DNA of 64,000 nt from Halichondria panicea (taxonomy: Eukaryota; Porifera; Demospongiae; Suberitida; Halichondriidae), in NCBI RefSeq assembly GCF_963675165.1, contig NC_087385.1, positions 82,501 to 146,500 on the forward strand, read 5' to 3'. Position numbers and translations under genes: made by a program. The notes under the pieces are model-generated. The model was not told the DNA's origin, searched no databases, and saw only the letters and a list, made by a program, of their open reading frames with translations. Positions 13,801 to 24,000 of this stretch are shown piece by piece. The number at the start of each line of letters is the position of its first letter. Position 1 is the first letter of the stretch.

Positions 13801-14677
13801 GCTGCCCACCAATAAGGGGGACTGTGGTAGCAATGTGGTGAGGGGTTGAATAGGCTGCATTTGATGAGTGGGAAGTTACCTTTTGTCATGTACCCCACCA
13901 TTGTGTTGCTTGAATAGATACCTCCCCTCAGGGTTAGTAACTACTGTAGTCATGGCCTACCATTAACTAGCTGTTAATATTACATTTGCTTGCCAACTAA
14001 TAATACAGTCATTATATCTACTTCCAATGGTTGCTCAGACAACCATATCAAAGAAAGTTTAATTTTCTTAGAGCCAATGTTTTGTTTGCCAGTAACTTGA
14101 GTATGTGTGCATGTCAACTTATACTCTTTATGGTACTCCTATATCCTGTCTTGCAGAGCGAGTGTGAGAGGCTCTACTCTTCTAGCATCAGTGAATCAAT
14201 GCAAGCAGCTCTCTATAGTGTTCTCTATAGTGGTGGACCTCTTTAGCTTTAAACACACACACACACACTCTAGGTATGTCTTTGCACGTATACAATTGTT
14301 ATTGTTGGCTATTTTGAAGTTTATAATTATATTTATGCTTCTGTGTTTTTAATGAAGCTAAAAGAAATTGAATTATGTACATGTCATGTGATTGTGTACA
14401 TGTCATGTGATTGTGTACGTGTGGGCAGCTCTGTGCATGGGAAGCTGGCTTGTGTACGTGTGGGCAGCTCTGTGCATGGGAAGCTGGCTTGTGTACGTGT
14501 GGGCAGCTCTGTGCATGGGAAGCTGGCTTGGAGTGACTGTTAAGTGTTAGGATTGTTTACTTTGTTTAATTAACTTGATTGTTTTCAGTGCCTATTCAGC
14601 AATTGTTGTTGGAAGCCTTCCATTGGACACACCGCAATGATGCAGCTGTGTGTGTATGTGTGTGTGTGTGTGTGTGA
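903..14677 (+). CDS. PPP4R1: Serine/threonine-protein phosphatase 4 regulatory subunit 1-like (HEAT-repeat protein)
   Basis: PPP4R1 is a HEAT-repeat regulatory subunit of the PP4 catalytic subunit. I assign 20 exons: 903-912, 1015-1065, 1631-1772, 1947-2050, 3152-3303, 3482-3542, 3632-3717, 4108-4278, 4820-4978, 5147-6175, 7023-7223, 8548-8733, 9893-10057, 10233-10336, 10422-10542, 10854-10963, 11563-11723, 12554-12683, 12909-13582 and 14589-14677. Phases agree throughout and predict 1301 residues; human PPP4R1 is about 950. Family signatures are DEVWGVRKACADVF, RWVRKAAFQSLGAFISTF, CAYSLPGVALTLG, LASDMQWRIRR, RDKVPNVRIAVARM and DRDVKFFA. Exon 10 encodes a low-complexity Ser/Thr-rich linker. 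Exon 19 encodes a tail of about 14 SQDTTVE-type repeats. The N-terminus is acidic, as in the family. The last exon fits in phase but has no family support and ends in a GT microsatellite. Introns 4, 10, 11, 12, 15, 16, 17, 18 and 19 hold tandem repeats. Confidence 0.9.
2295..3167 (+). repeat. 54-bp minisatellite, 16 copies, spanning the exon 5 acceptor of PPP4R1
   Basis: Sixteen 54-bp units run without interruption to the start of exon 5. Each contains a pyrimidine tract (CTCTCCCCTCCC), then TGTACACAG, then AGCCTTGTATTCG, which are the first 13 bases of the exon. Each copy is therefore a full 3' splice-site context. Copies differ at only a few sites: C or T in TTCG(C/T)ACAG, C or T in TTTG(C/T)TC, and GCACAG for GCAGAG in the last unit. 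In the exon 5 frame each upstream unit meets TAG eight codons in. The long open frames here on both strands are repeat artefacts. Confidence 0.95.
3880..4090. repeat. Interspersed repeat copy in intron 7 of PPP4R1
   Basis: Stretches here (GGCGTCTCAGGCGTGGCTAC, then CAGTAAAATTCGCCAAAT) recur with substitutions at about 12200-12325 in intron 17 of the same gene, in the same orientation and with similar spacing. This suggests a dispersed non-coding repeat family. No coding capacity or terminal repeats were seen. Confidence 0.55.
4412..4703. mobile_element. Foldback MITE-like element, copy 1 (about 290 bp)
   Basis: The left arm (CCATAACTTTAGTATCGTTG ... GATTTTCTGAAAGCTTAG) is the reverse complement of the right arm (CTAAGCTTTCAGAAAATC ... 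CAAGTTATG), with about 80-bp arms around a centre containing ACCATGGGCTATTATT. Two more copies lie at 57875-58156 and 58209-58491, and a partial copy at about 32070-32215. Length, foldback structure and copy number indicate a non-autonomous DNA element. It lies in intron 8 of PPP4R1. No target-site duplication was confidently identified. Confidence 0.75.
5270..5500 (+). repeat. In-frame Ser/Thr-rich repeat inside exon 10 of PPP4R1
   Basis: Degenerate units of about 33-45 bp encode variations on STEQSTSDP (STGQSTSDP, STGGSTSDP, SIGKSTSDP). The repeats stay in frame and lie in the central linker, which is acidic and Ser-rich in other PPP4R1 proteins, so they probably lengthen a disordered region. 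Confidence 0.8.
6158..6712 (+). repeat. 28-bp minisatellite, about 19 copies, spanning the exon 10 donor of PPP4R1
   Basis: The unit begins GTATAGCTAG and ends AACAACACCACCTCTCAG. Exon 10 ends with the same bases (AACAACACCACCTCTCAG) followed by GTATAG at 6176. Every copy therefore repeats the last 18 exon bases plus the donor. A few copies have GCATAG, GTAGAG or a shortened CACGTCCAG. Splicing at any downstream copy would read GTA TAG and stop. Confidence 0.95.
7297..7731 (+). repeat. 35-bp minisatellite, about 12 copies, in intron 11 of PPP4R1
   Basis: The unit contains CATGTACAGTCCACTGTAGA followed by CAGACATGTTCATTG. Copies are nearly identical (T or G in GCA(T/G)GTACAG). The array lies inside the intron, clear of both splice sites. 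Confidence 0.95.
7974..8557 (+). repeat. 27-bp minisatellite, about 21 copies, spanning the exon 12 acceptor of PPP4R1
   Basis: The unit is GAGGTGGTCC followed by ATTATTGTGCCTCACAG. Exon 12 begins at 8548 with GAGGTGGTCCCTGATGAG after CCTCACAG, so each unit holds the acceptor plus the first ten exon bases. One unit near 8044 has GATGTGGTCC. Two units (near 8247 and 8519) are 29 bp with GATGTATGG. These two break the 9-codon frame, so entry at any upstream acceptor ends in a stop or the wrong frame at the exon. Confidence 0.95.
8962..9028. mobile_element. Short hairpin MITE copy A in intron 12 of PPP4R1
   Basis: AGGCCACCATACACCAG at the left is matched by CTGGTGTATGGTGGCCT at the right, around a loop with GGCAATCTGTTGCC. 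The ends lie against TTA-type sequence. A second, longer element with the same ends lies at 9683-9810. Confidence 0.7.
9683..9810. mobile_element. Hairpin MITE copy B in intron 12 of PPP4R1
   Basis: The left end TTAAAGGCCACCATACACCA and the right end TGCATGGTGGCCTTAA form terminal inverted repeats. Internal inverted segments (ACAATTCATTGC and GCAATGAATTGT) add a second stem. TTAA is present at both edges, compatible with TTAA-targeting insertion, but four bases are weak evidence. Confidence 0.65.
10570..10853 (+). repeat. 52-bp repeat (three copies) and (CA)n microsatellite in intron 15 of PPP4R1
   Basis: Three near-identical units contain GGATTATGACCATGCTGGTT and GATGTACCCACCACCCAC. They are followed at about 10780-10852 by an uninterrupted CA tract whose last CAG is the acceptor of exon 16 (10854). 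The acceptor therefore sits directly on a microsatellite. Confidence 0.9.
11233..11435 (+). repeat. 39-bp minisatellite, five copies, in intron 16 of PPP4R1
   Basis: The unit contains TACCAGCCAGCGACCCAGTC and CTGCACACACACCACATGC. Because 39 is divisible by three, long spurious reading frames appear on both strands. A two-copy repeat with TCTGGCTGTTGGTGTGTGGG lies just upstream (about 11110-11205). Confidence 0.9.
11729..12180 (+). repeat. 40-bp minisatellite, about 11 copies, starting at the exon 17 donor
   Basis: Units contain ACCTCGTTACCCTGTGTGTG and TGAGCCCCTGCCCTGATT. The array begins six bases after the donor at 11724 (GTGAGA). Copies include GTGTGAGC, which resembles a weak donor, but no exon sequence is included in the unit. 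Confidence 0.9.
12200..12325. repeat. Second copy of the interspersed repeat seen at 3880-4090
   Basis: GGGTCTCAGTCGTGGCTACT and CAGTAAAATTCGCCAAAT match the intron 7 copy in order, orientation and approximate spacing, with several substitutions. It lies in intron 17 of PPP4R1. Confidence 0.5.
12671..12815 (+). repeat. Three-copy repeat of the exon 18 donor of PPP4R1
   Basis: GACACCAGGAGGTA occurs at the true junction (exon ends at 12683) and again at about 12726 and 12792, separated by GT-rich filler with GTGGGGGGCATTGC. Each copy repeats the last 11 exon bases plus the donor GT. Confidence 0.85.
13145..13445 (+). repeat. Coding 21-bp minisatellite in exon 19 of PPP4R1
   Basis: About 14 units of 21 bp, some degenerate, encode SQDTTVE, PQDTTVE and related heptads in the C-terminal tail, all in frame. 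The repeats are rich in Thr, Glu and Asp and look disordered. Copy number is likely to vary between individuals. Confidence 0.9.
13598..13860 (+). repeat. 40-41-bp minisatellite, about six copies, in intron 19 of PPP4R1
   Basis: The unit contains GCCCACCAGTAAGGGGACTG and TGGTGAGGGGTTGAATAGGCT. It begins about 15 bases after the donor of exon 19 (exon end 13582). The last units are more diverged than the first. Confidence 0.9.
14408..14530 (+). repeat. 39-bp repeat, three copies, in intron 19 of PPP4R1
   Basis: The unit contains TGTGTACGTGTGGGCAGCTC and TGTGCATGGGAAGCTGGCT. It is preceded by a two-copy 19-bp repeat with TGTACATGTCATGTGATTG. The array lies about 60 bp before the proposed last exon. 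Confidence 0.85.
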
Positions 14678-14755
14678 GGGGGTGTATCAGATAGTGTGCA
14701 TATGGGGGTGTGGGAGGTGTTGGTGGTGGTGTGTGTGTGAGGGGATGTTGGTGGC

Positions 14756-14800
<45 letters not shown>

Positions 14801-17286
14801 GGATGTTGGTGGCTTGTGTGGGGGTGTGAGGGGATGTTGGTGGCTTGTGTGTGGGGGTGTTGGTGCATGGCTTGTGTGTACTTCCACTTCATTAAGGTTT
14901 TCCTGTGACTCTATTAGCCTCCACCACTGGAAGCTAACCTTATATCCACACACCCAAACACTCCTATATGTATATTCCCTGGTACAGAGGCTGCAGCTCT
15001 AATAAGCTTATCCACCACATCCACACACCCAAACACTCCTATATGTACATTCCCTGGTAGAGGCTGCAGCTCTAATAAGCTTATCCATCATCCACACACC
15101 CAAACACTCCTATATGTATATTCCCTGGTAGAGGCTGCAGCTCTAATAACCTTATCCATCATCCACACACCCAAACACTCCTATATGTACATTCCCTGGT
15201 AGAGGCTGCAGCTCTAATAAGCTTATCCATCATCCACACACCCAAACACTCCTATATGTACATTCCCTGGTAGAGGCTGCAGCTCTAATAACCTTATCCA
15301 TCATCCACACACCCAAACACTCCTATATGTACATTCCCTGGTAGAGGCTGCAGCTCTAATAACCTTATCCATCATCCACACACCCAAACACTCCTATATG
15401 TATATTCCCTGGTAGAGGCTGCAGCTCTAATAACCTTATCCATCATCCACACACCCAAACACTCCTATATGTACATTCCCTGATAGAGGCTGCAGCTCTA
15501 ATAACCTTATCCATCATCCACACACCCAAACACTCCTATATGTATATTCCCTGGTAGAGGCTGCAGCTCTAATAAGCTTATCCATCATCCACACACCCAA
15601 ACACTCCTATATGTATATTCCCTGGTAGAGGCTGCAGCTCTAATAAGATTATAATTAATTACCCAATTAGTGACAGTTTGTTTTAGGTCTAATACAATGG
15701 TGATAATGACATCATCAAAATGTGCTAATTTGCTAATGAGACTACAATACCTAGCTTGCTATCACTAGTGCTGGTCAATTGATTCATCACTATTCCTTTA
15801 TAGTTATAGGTAGCTAGGGCGAGTAACACCCCACCCTCCCCACACACACACTATTCCCACCCCCACACACACACCCTCACAGCATATATACATGTACACA
15901 CATACGTACATGACCCACCCTCTGCCAACAGCTGCCACGATGGCCCCACCCCACCCTTGTTAGCAATGTGATCAGTGCCAGAGATCTCCATTAGCTGTGT
16001 GTGTGGTGACCTCTCTTACGTTATCCAGGGTTAGTGTAAGTTATAATGATCTACACCTACAAGCTAACATTACGACAGCTGATGATGATACACGGTGTCT
16101 ATTTCCTCTCCATGTCACTAGTTGCATCAGTCAATGCCTTCTGGGGATATTTGTGCATTTATTATAGATACCATATATTCCTATTGCAATAACAGCCCCT
16201 CGTTATACTGACCACTAGCTGCCGATCGTTGAACCAAATAATGACATACAAGAATTATACTTCCTTTTTTAGTGATTTCTTGGAAGCACGTTACTTCTCT
16301 GATGTCACTTATTAGGTGTTAGACAATTGATGGCTGTCAACATTTGGCCATTGCCAGATAGTGCAGTACAGTGAGTGTACATGTGTGTATGATGGGTAAT
16401 TATGTTAGCAGTGGCGGTGGGAAAAAGGAAAAGCTTTGTACAAACATTGCAGCACCTAGTAGTTGCCAACATCAGCTATTATATATACTCCATCAAAACA
16501 GCAAAATCAAGAAAACTCACAAAACAGCTACAGACCATAAATTCCCCATGCAGCAGCTCATGAAATACAGTACTAGTTTATAATGTGCACATCTCTAGCT
16601 ACAAAGATAGTCAATAATGTTCTGATATGCTTTGCTTTGACCGACTGTATATTAGTAATAATGATGTTAGGATTGGGAGCAGCTGGTGGCTGGAGCGCGG
16701 TGACTGGACCATTGAGCAGCTGATGTGTGGGGAATTGTGGTACACAATAGGAGCTGATCACTATAGCCCATAGCAGCAACGGAGCAGCCCTCCCCTGGGG
16801 GTAGTACGGGGGTACGTCCCTCCCTGGGGGGTAGTGGTGTGGGGGGTTGCATGTACACTAATAACCTCTTAGCTATAGCCATAGCAGCAACGAGCATACA
16901 CATGTACCTCCCCTTGGGGTAGTACGGGGTACGTCCCTCCCTGGGGAGTTGTTTATAGAATGCATGAGCGAGCGAGTTGTTTTATTCCAGTGTGTACCTG
17001 ATGTATCTTAGCAACTGAATCGAATCAATATTTGGTTTTATGTTAATTGGGCGCTTGGCACTCAAAGATAAACAGTACAATCACGACCTGATAACTTGTT
17101 ATATGACCACTGCCTCCCTAGCTGTGTATGCCATGTATTAGCAGCCATCAAAGACAGAGGAATAGTTATTACTAGTCTTGTTAGCACTTGAACCAGCTGA
17201 GTTGCAAATGAGCATTAGTCTATGAAGTGTAGTATGTGTCAATGTATCACCTCACCTATTAGCACTGGTCTAATTCACAGCTAGTA

Positions 17287-17362
<76 letters not shown>

Positions 17363-17851
17363 TGTGTGTGTACCCACACAAAGGATTCCAATAGTAACTA
17401 GCTAATAATTATAGCACTTCTATAACAGTATCAAGTAGGTAAAAAATTATTATTCCATGGCTGCATAAAGAGTTGGTTGGTGTTGGTAGTAGATTCCTGA
17501 CGATGTGGGTATGTGTGTGGATGGTTTACACTGCCATTAGAGGTACAATAACACAACACATTCCTCCTCTACCCACATCCACTAAGTACATGCACCTGTA
17601 CAACTGGTCACATGAATTAATAGATTATTATCGCTTCAAATTTCATATAAATTGTATTCATAATTACAGAGAACTTGCACAACAGACAATGAGAATTTGA
17701 CCAGTGATTAATCAGAAGAGGTGTGCACAAATAAAGGATTGAAACACAATGATTAGAACAAGACAAGTACAATGACATAAAACCACAATGACATAAAGCC
17801 ACAATGAATGAATTAGTGATGCAGCAACACAAACAACACACACGTACAGTT
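14678..17851. other. Repeat-rich intergenic region with no supported gene
   Basis: GT-rich microsatellite follows the PPP4R1 stop up to about 14880. The nine-copy minisatellite at 14995-15645 comes next. A two-copy segment of about 110 bp with GTACGTCCCTCCCTGGGG lies near 16790-16950. A (GT)n tract occupies about 17286-17370. Short open frames exist but none has splice support, domain content or family likeness. The 3' ends of PPP4R1 (+) and the ankyrin gene (-) face each other across this region. Confidence 0.7.
14995..15645 (+). repeat. About 70-bp minisatellite, nine copies
   Basis: The unit contains TCCACACACCCAAACACTCC, TATATGTA(C/T)ATTCCCTGGTA and GAGGCTGCAGCTCTAATAA. Copies alternate between AAGCTTATCC and AACCTTATCC, so two unit types are interspersed, consistent with block duplication. 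Confidence 0.9.
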
Positions 17852-20572
17852 CTAACGAGTTAAAATGCCCGGGAACAAAGTGCCAACTCCAGGCCCTAAC
17901 ATAACGTTCTTAAGCAGCTTCTCTACAGCTTCGTCGCTGGCCACGTCGACTGGAAACTCACAACTGCTATTGAGGACTGATGCTTTAGCCCCATTGTCTA
18001 GTAATAACTGAGCAATCCTGAGGTCTCCCACAGCACTGGCAGCATGGAGGGGGGTCCAACCATCCGTGTCCTGGATCTGAACATTGGCATCAAAGTCAGT
18101 GATGAGGTGTTGAGCAAGGGCAAAGTTCTCCTCCAGGACGGCATGATGGAGCGCGGTGATTCCAGAGTTTTCGTTCACTCTGTTTACATTGATTTCGGTT
18201 TTGTGCTTGACAAGTTTTAGGACAGAGTCGACATTACCATCGAGGCAGGCTTCTTGGAATTTGTAGTCCAGGCTACCGGGGACAAGGTCACTGTCCAGCA
18301 CATCTCTTGTAGTCCCTTCGTCTTCTGATAATATTCGACTTCGATGGCTGCAATCGCTTGAACCATCCATTGTACATATTCCTTGATCTTCTGATATACC
18401 GTCACCATCGCTGTTTGGCTGATAGCCAGATTGTTCTTCGTGGCGTTTAACAACTAGTTCGTAACTTGAGTAGGAGGATGTGCTATCATTGAGATCTCTC
18501 TCTCGCTTGTATTGTGTGAGGCTCCTAGTTTTGTTGTCCCCCACAAACACACTATCAGCTGTCTCCATGTCAGGTGACGGGGAAATGGAGGTGTCCTGAG
18601 TGTTGGCCAGAGCTGTGCTGTGCTTGAGTCCTAATCGTTCTTTAAGGTTGGATTTACTAGTACCAAATAATTCTGCACTATTGACCTCATCGTCAGAATC
18701 AGACTCAGCGTGACTGTACTCGCGCTCTTCTTCGCTAAAACATTCTGTGTCTGAGAAATCGTTAGAATCTGGTGATTTTCCATTCATTGAGTGCAAGAGC
18801 ATCTTACGGACTTGTGGGTTCTTTGTGATATCGTATGGAGTCTCTTCTTTGTCGTTCTTCATGGTAGAGTCTGCCCCGGACAGTAGTAGATATCGCACAA
18901 ACACTTCCTGGCCAGTGACGGCTGCTGCGTGTAAAGGTGTCCATAGCTCACAGTCTATGCAGTTCACATTAGCTCCATTACATATGAGTGCCTTTGCACA
19001 CTCCAGATTACCATCAATGGCACTTTGATGCAGAGCAGTGAGCCCGGCAGGACTTATTCTGTTCACATCGCAAATCATACCAGACTCCAGCATCTCAGCC
19101 ACGGCCTTTGCATCTCCAGAGAGCACGTTTTCATGCAGCAACAGCTCTGGTTGGAATGTGACAGATCTTCGTCGACCATTTGAACTTCGTCTGCGTTGTG
19201 GAGACACGATACTCGACTTTCGTGGCTTTTTCCTGAGTGCTCTGATTCCAGCATTCTCCATTTCTTCGTCGGAACTAACTCCTTTTTCTCTATTACAGAT
19301 CTCAGTCAATTGCTGCATTGCACTGTCAGAGAGCAACAACTTTGCAGGAGACTCTACTGGTTCTTCCATTATAGTGCTAGAACTGTTGTTGACTGGTAGT
19401 TCCACCGAGGATAGTGTTGTCCCGGTCATAGGAGGGTTGGAGAAGCTGACTTTGCGACCTGGACGAGGGTTTTGGAAGTGTGCCTTGAGAGGGTTAGTAG
19501 TGGCAGGGTCACTTTGTGTTCTAATAGCCTGTCGATGGCTCTTGACTCTGGGAGAATTGATCACTCTCTGACTACCAAACTCAGTATCTAGGTCAGTAGC
19601 TTGAGACTCTAGGCTTAGTAGTGAGAGGCCTATCTGCAACTGGAAACCACTGTGCGTGTAGAGTGCATTTATAGCAGTGCCCTCCCTCGCCTTGAGGCAA
19701 TTAGCCTGATTAGATTCATAGGAAGTAGTGGTTGCAATTGATTCCGGCGTGGTTTGCACTTGAACAGTTTCATTGGTAGTGACTTGTTTGACTGGTTTAC
19801 TTGCTGTGTAATCAATATCGTCTGCACCTGGATGGGTTCCAGCCTCGGTTGGCATTAAGGTCGGGTTGTTGCTATTAGTCACCGAATGCTCTTTGTGGCT
19901 AGGGCTAGGGTGGAATTTCAGGGTCATTGCAGATCCTTTAGACAGCATACATTGACCACTATTGCTTGAGGCAATATTACAAGAGTTTGTCGAACGTGAA
20001 TAAAGAGCCGTTTTAGAGGTCGTCTTTTGTCCATTTTTGGCTGTTGTTTGTGGAGAACACAGGTTACCACGAGAACCCTTGGAGAACGAGTTATGAGCAT
20101 TGCTATGGCTGCCAGTCTGATTAAGCCCCAGGTACTTGTAATACTGTTTGGCTAATTCCACTTCACCCAATTTGCACATTTCTTCGCATAGCAACAGTTC
20201 TGTCTGAGTGCTCCCAGCCACGTCGATAACTAGCTCACTCTGATGTGTTGTCAACATTGGAGTCATTCCTTTCGATATCAGTTTCTTAACAATCACAATA
20301 TTGTCGACTAGCGCAGCATCGTGTAAAGCAGTCCAGCCTCTCACGTCACACTTGTAAATATCGGCACCTTTTTGAATTAAATATTCGGCTAATTTTGAGT
20401 GCTGATTCACAATGGCCAACTGTAGGGCAGACATTCCAGAGATATTCTCAGAGTTTACTTGTGCTCCATGTCTATCGATGAGTCTTCTAGCAGTAGGCAG
20501 ATCACCTCTCACCACTGCATTTAATAACAGTTCGTTCTTGAGGCTGAGTAAAGGACTGGATGATGGGTCCAT
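17852..20572 (-). CDS. Ankyrin-repeat protein with PP1-docking motifs (MYPT/PPP1R27-like modules, triplicated)
   Basis: This is a single uninterrupted 906-residue frame, unusual among the intron-bearing genes here. Three ankyrin blocks lie at residues 11-153, 471-592 and 760-890. Each has the order of a MYPT/PPP1R27 module: a GD..V helix, G.(T/S)AL(H/Q)...A, a GA or DA step, GWT(A/P)LH(A/D)A, and a P.D(I/V)A-like end. RSVTF (469-473) directly precedes block 2, exactly where PPP1R27 and MYPT proteins carry the RVxF motif that binds the catalytic subunit of PP1. RKVSF (373-377) is a second candidate. The linkers are rich in Ser, Asp and Glu. It is probably a PP1-targeting or scaffold protein. 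The precise orthologue is not clear, so no symbol is given. It lies head-to-head with DYNC1LI. Confidence 0.85.
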   Translation of the reverse strand: MDPSSSPLLSLKNELLLNAVVRGDLPTARRLIDRHGAQVNSENISGMSALQLAIVNQHSKLAEYLIQKGADIYKCDVRGWTALHDAALVDNIVIVKKLISKGMTPMLTTHQSELVIDVAGSTQTELLLCEEMCKLGEVELAKQYYKYLGLNQTGSHSNAHNSFSKGSRGNLCSPQTTAKNGQKTTSKTALYSRSTNSCNIASSNSGQCMLSKGSAMTLKFHPSPSHKEHSVTNSNNPTLMPTEAGTHPGADDIDYTASKPVKQVTTNETVQVQTTPESIATTTSYESNQANCLKAREGTAINALYTHSGFQLQIGLSLLSLESQATDLDTEFGSQRVINSPRVKSHRQAIRTQSDPATTNPLKAHFQNPRPGRKVSFSNPPMTGTTLSSVELPVNNSSSTIMEEPVESPAKLLLSDSAMQQLTEICNREKGVSSDEEMENAGIRALRKKPRKSSIVSPQRRRSSNGRRRSVTFQPELLLHENVLSGDAKAVAEMLESGMICDVNRISPAGLTALHQSAIDGNLECAKALICNGANVNCIDCELWTPLHAAAVTGQEVFVRYLLLSGADSTMKNDKEETPYDITKNPQVRKMLLHSMNGKSPDSNDFSDTECFSEEEREYSHAESDSDDEVNSAELFGTSKSNLKERLGLKHSTALANTQDTSISPSPDMETADSVFVGDNKTRSLTQYKRERDLNDSTSSYSSYELVVKRHEEQSGYQPNSDGDGISEDQGICTMDGSSDCSHRSRILSEDEGTTRDVLDSDLVPGSLDYKFQEACLDGNVDSVLKLVKHKTEINVNRVNENSGITALHHAVLEENFALAQHLITDFDANVQIQDTDGWTPLHAASAVGDLRIAQLLLDNGAKASVLNSSCEFPVDVASDEAVEKLLKNVMLGPGVGTLFPGILTR

Positions 20573-21017
20573 TGCTGTTCTGCAAGGTTCAGTTGATACT
20601 GGTAATCCACTTAGGCTTAGTTAGGCTCCTCCTACGCGCTTGCTTGCTTGGTTGAATAGGACTTCTTACTGCAATTTGTAGGGAACAATAGATTGCTTTT
20701 GCTTGAAGAATACGAGTACGCTAAGGCTCGATGAATGTGTATGTACGTTATCTGCAGAGATCTGCCTACCGATTACTGTATGATTATTTTTATGCACATG
20801 CTGCTCGCTAGTGTGATTAGGCTAGAGATTATTCATACCTTGCTGTGTCCGTCTCTCTCTGCTGGTGGTCTGCGCTGGTGTTAGCTTGCCATGAATCTTG
20901 CAAGTAAGCTTATCTTGTTGAGTCTAAAGAAAGGGGGGTGGGGCATGTGCTGTTTGCAGGCCACGTTTTGCACTTTGACCTCAATAGCATAATGTAGGTT
21001 TCCCTTGACCACTAAAA
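20573..21017. promoter_or_regulatory. Putative shared promoter region between the ankyrin gene and DYNC1LI
   Basis: The 445 bp between two divergent start codons must hold both 5' UTRs and promoters, unless untranslated exons lie further out. No TATA box at a convincing position was recognised. Confidence 0.4.
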
Positions 21018-24000
21018 ATGGCTACGAGTGAAGAAAAACAAAACGGTACAGAGAAGCAAGAGGACCTATGGTATGTCCACACGCACCACCTCACACCATA
21101 GTGGTCTCATTAGGCCACTGTATGACATGTGTTGAAGGCTTGTATCTAGTACTATACTAGTATGGTGTCAAGAACATGGTGTGTGTTTGTACGTGACTTT
21201 ATACCTTGTGTGTATTGCACAGGTCGGCCATTTTGAATGATGTGGCAGTGAGTAGCCGGAGGAGCAAGCAACACGTCACTAAGACACTACTAGTCCTAGG
21301 TACGAGGGGGCGTGTGGAGTGTTTATTTTGTATGGTGGGCTTTATTTAGACACACAAACAAATCTTATTGTGTTAGCATAGATATGCACGACTAGGTTAC
21401 GACTAGACATACGTATTGCCATGGTTACCATGTACCGGCTCATTAGGTTACCAAGGGGAGCTAGCCACAATGTCGATATACGATAATAATAATTATAAAT
21501 TGGGGGAATAACACAGCTGAATATGGCGTCCAATAAGATGTCTGGTGGTTCCAACAGTATGTATCATATCCCCTAGCTGCTCTTGTTACTATGGGACACG
21601 CCCCCTCCCTCCCTCCAGGTGATGTGAGCTCTGGTAAGAGCACGCTGGTGGATCAAATGTGTCGACTGTCCAAGTCCAGTGGTCTGGGGGCCAAGTTCCC
21701 TCTCAGTGGCTGCTCCCTGGAGTATCGGTTCATTGATATACAGGACGAAGAGACAGACGGTGAGTGGGTGTGTGAGGTGTGTGGGTGGTGATATGCCCAG
21801 TGGCACCTGTTTTCAATCATTTAAATGTGCCTCTTGTATGCAGTAAACTGCATCTCTAGTGGTGCTTATGTTTGTCTAGAGCCACCAACCAGTGGGCACA
21901 TCCCTGTACTAGTGTGAGGTATGGGTGTGTGGGGTGTGAGTGTGAGTACTGTGATGGTTGTAGTTTGTGTTTGGGGGATTGTATTGCAGTGTGGTCCCTG
22001 TATTATCTTGTTCCCAGGACATTAGCCACAGACTCTAGTTCACTTGTTCATAGCTCAGATAATTTAGTGATGTCAGGTAATGTTGGTCTGTGAGAACGAG
22101 TGTGTTCCCTACAATGTCTCTATTCAGAGTGCTCTGTGTATCACCACGATAGGAATGTGTAGCTGATCCACGGGTTGTCCTGTATTCACTTGTCCTCATC
22201 TCTACCTGTATATGATTTCAACAGACAGGAATCTTGTAACTCAGTCCTAGGTCACTGTCAGTGTGCTCAGTCTTAGGTCACTGTCTGTGTGTGTGTGTGC
22301 TCAGCCCTAGGTCACTGTCAATGTGTGTGTGTGTGTGTGTGTGTCTGTGAAATACATAAATAGTAATGAAAGTCTTTTAGCTACAGCAATGACCTTTAGT
22401 GATTCAGTTAGGATTTCCTGTAAACTAATTATTGGGAGTTGCGTGTTTTCCACACACATCATACTAGTCATAGCTAAGTACACTGTCATAGCTGGTCATA
22501 ACTAGTCATAGCTAAGTGCTCTGACACAGAAGACCATTTGGCCAGCTTCCCTTGTAGTGCACTGTGAGGTTGTCTTCCCTGAAGCCTGACTAGTACAGTA
22601 CATTCAGATTGATTCCTTCCTTGATTCCTTCCAGTTATAGGAAAATCATTTTTAATCTTTCAATACGAATTTCATTATACCCTGAATAGTGTAGATCAAC
22701 TCTCCTGGTAGGAACACCTTCCTGTGGACATTCCAATGAACTGGTACAATTGAAATGAACCCTGTGTATAGTTACCGTGTGTGTAGTGTGTTGCAACGTA
22801 CACTGATTTGTTTGTAATCTGAACACACACAGTTACAAACAGAAGTCAACTGTTAATGTGTGTCACTGTCTTCCGAGGCTTCTCCATAAATTACTGGCCT
22901 CACAGTTTAATAATATGATCAGCCATTTCAAGGCTTGTCTGAATTCCGAATTGAGTGAGATTGGTTGCACAATAACAAGCACTAATAGAGCGTATGGCTT
23001 GCACTAGCTAGTGTGCTGGTGTTAGTGTGTTTCTGTGGCTATTGCTGCAATTTATCCGTTGCCCTAAACCATCCATAGAATGCAGTCTCTCTACTAAAAC
23101 CGGATCATTGTCTGATGAAGATTAACTGCTCCAGCCCTCAGGGCTATAGCTGAGGCAGGGTTTCACTGCGTATATAGCTGGAGGGCATAATTATATCATT
23201 GTTTGTGTATAACTGAAAGTACTGCACAATGCAGTGTGCTGGGTGATTGCCCACACCTCATGCCAGACACACACACACCTGCAGTGCTAGTCTAAACTGA
23301 AATGTGTTTAATTACAGTTGAGGTAGTGATTAGAATGTGGTATTAATAGCCTGTATGGTAGGGCCTCCAGTGCTGACACAGGTGGGGTATTGTGGGTCAT
23401 TGTGTTGGTCACTGCAGAACCTATTGTCCAGTGTGCATTGTCAGTGTGTGTGAGAGTCATCTGCCTCACAATGATGCCCTTTAGTGGAGGCCTTGCTGTA
23501 GACTAGTCTTCCGCTGTTTGTGTGTGTGTGTGTGTGTGCAGTAGATGCTCCAGTGTGACCTGTATACATAACATGCACTCTTAAAACATAAACACTTGTA
23601 ACACTTGTAGTAAGAGGGCTTGAAACTAGAGTACCTAACCTGTGTGTGTGATAGACCTGTGTGTGTGATAGACCTGTGTGTACACCAAGCCTTCATGTTG
23701 CAAGAGGTGGTGGGAAGTTAGGGGGGGTGAGCCGGATATTATGGAAATTTAAACTGCCTGATCATGCAATTGCCTCACATCTGTGTGTGGCCTTCACCAA
23801 CTCTCCCATACTCCCATACATGCATGCATATACACTCTCTTTGTTCTCTTTGTTTTAAGTACTTCAATAGTAGAATCCTTTATTAGAGATATTTGTTAGA
23901 TGGCCTCCAGTAGCTGCATTCCAGTGGCCGACACTCTGGCTCTAGGGGTGAGAGGTCAATTGATTTTCTGGTCAAAACGTGTTTTTTTTATCTGTCTTCA

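Noticed and set aside
14157-14246. Alternative last exon of PPP4R1 (SECERLYSSSISESMQ)
   Set aside because: A good acceptor exists, but its phase does not match the donor at 13582. The exon at 14589 does match.
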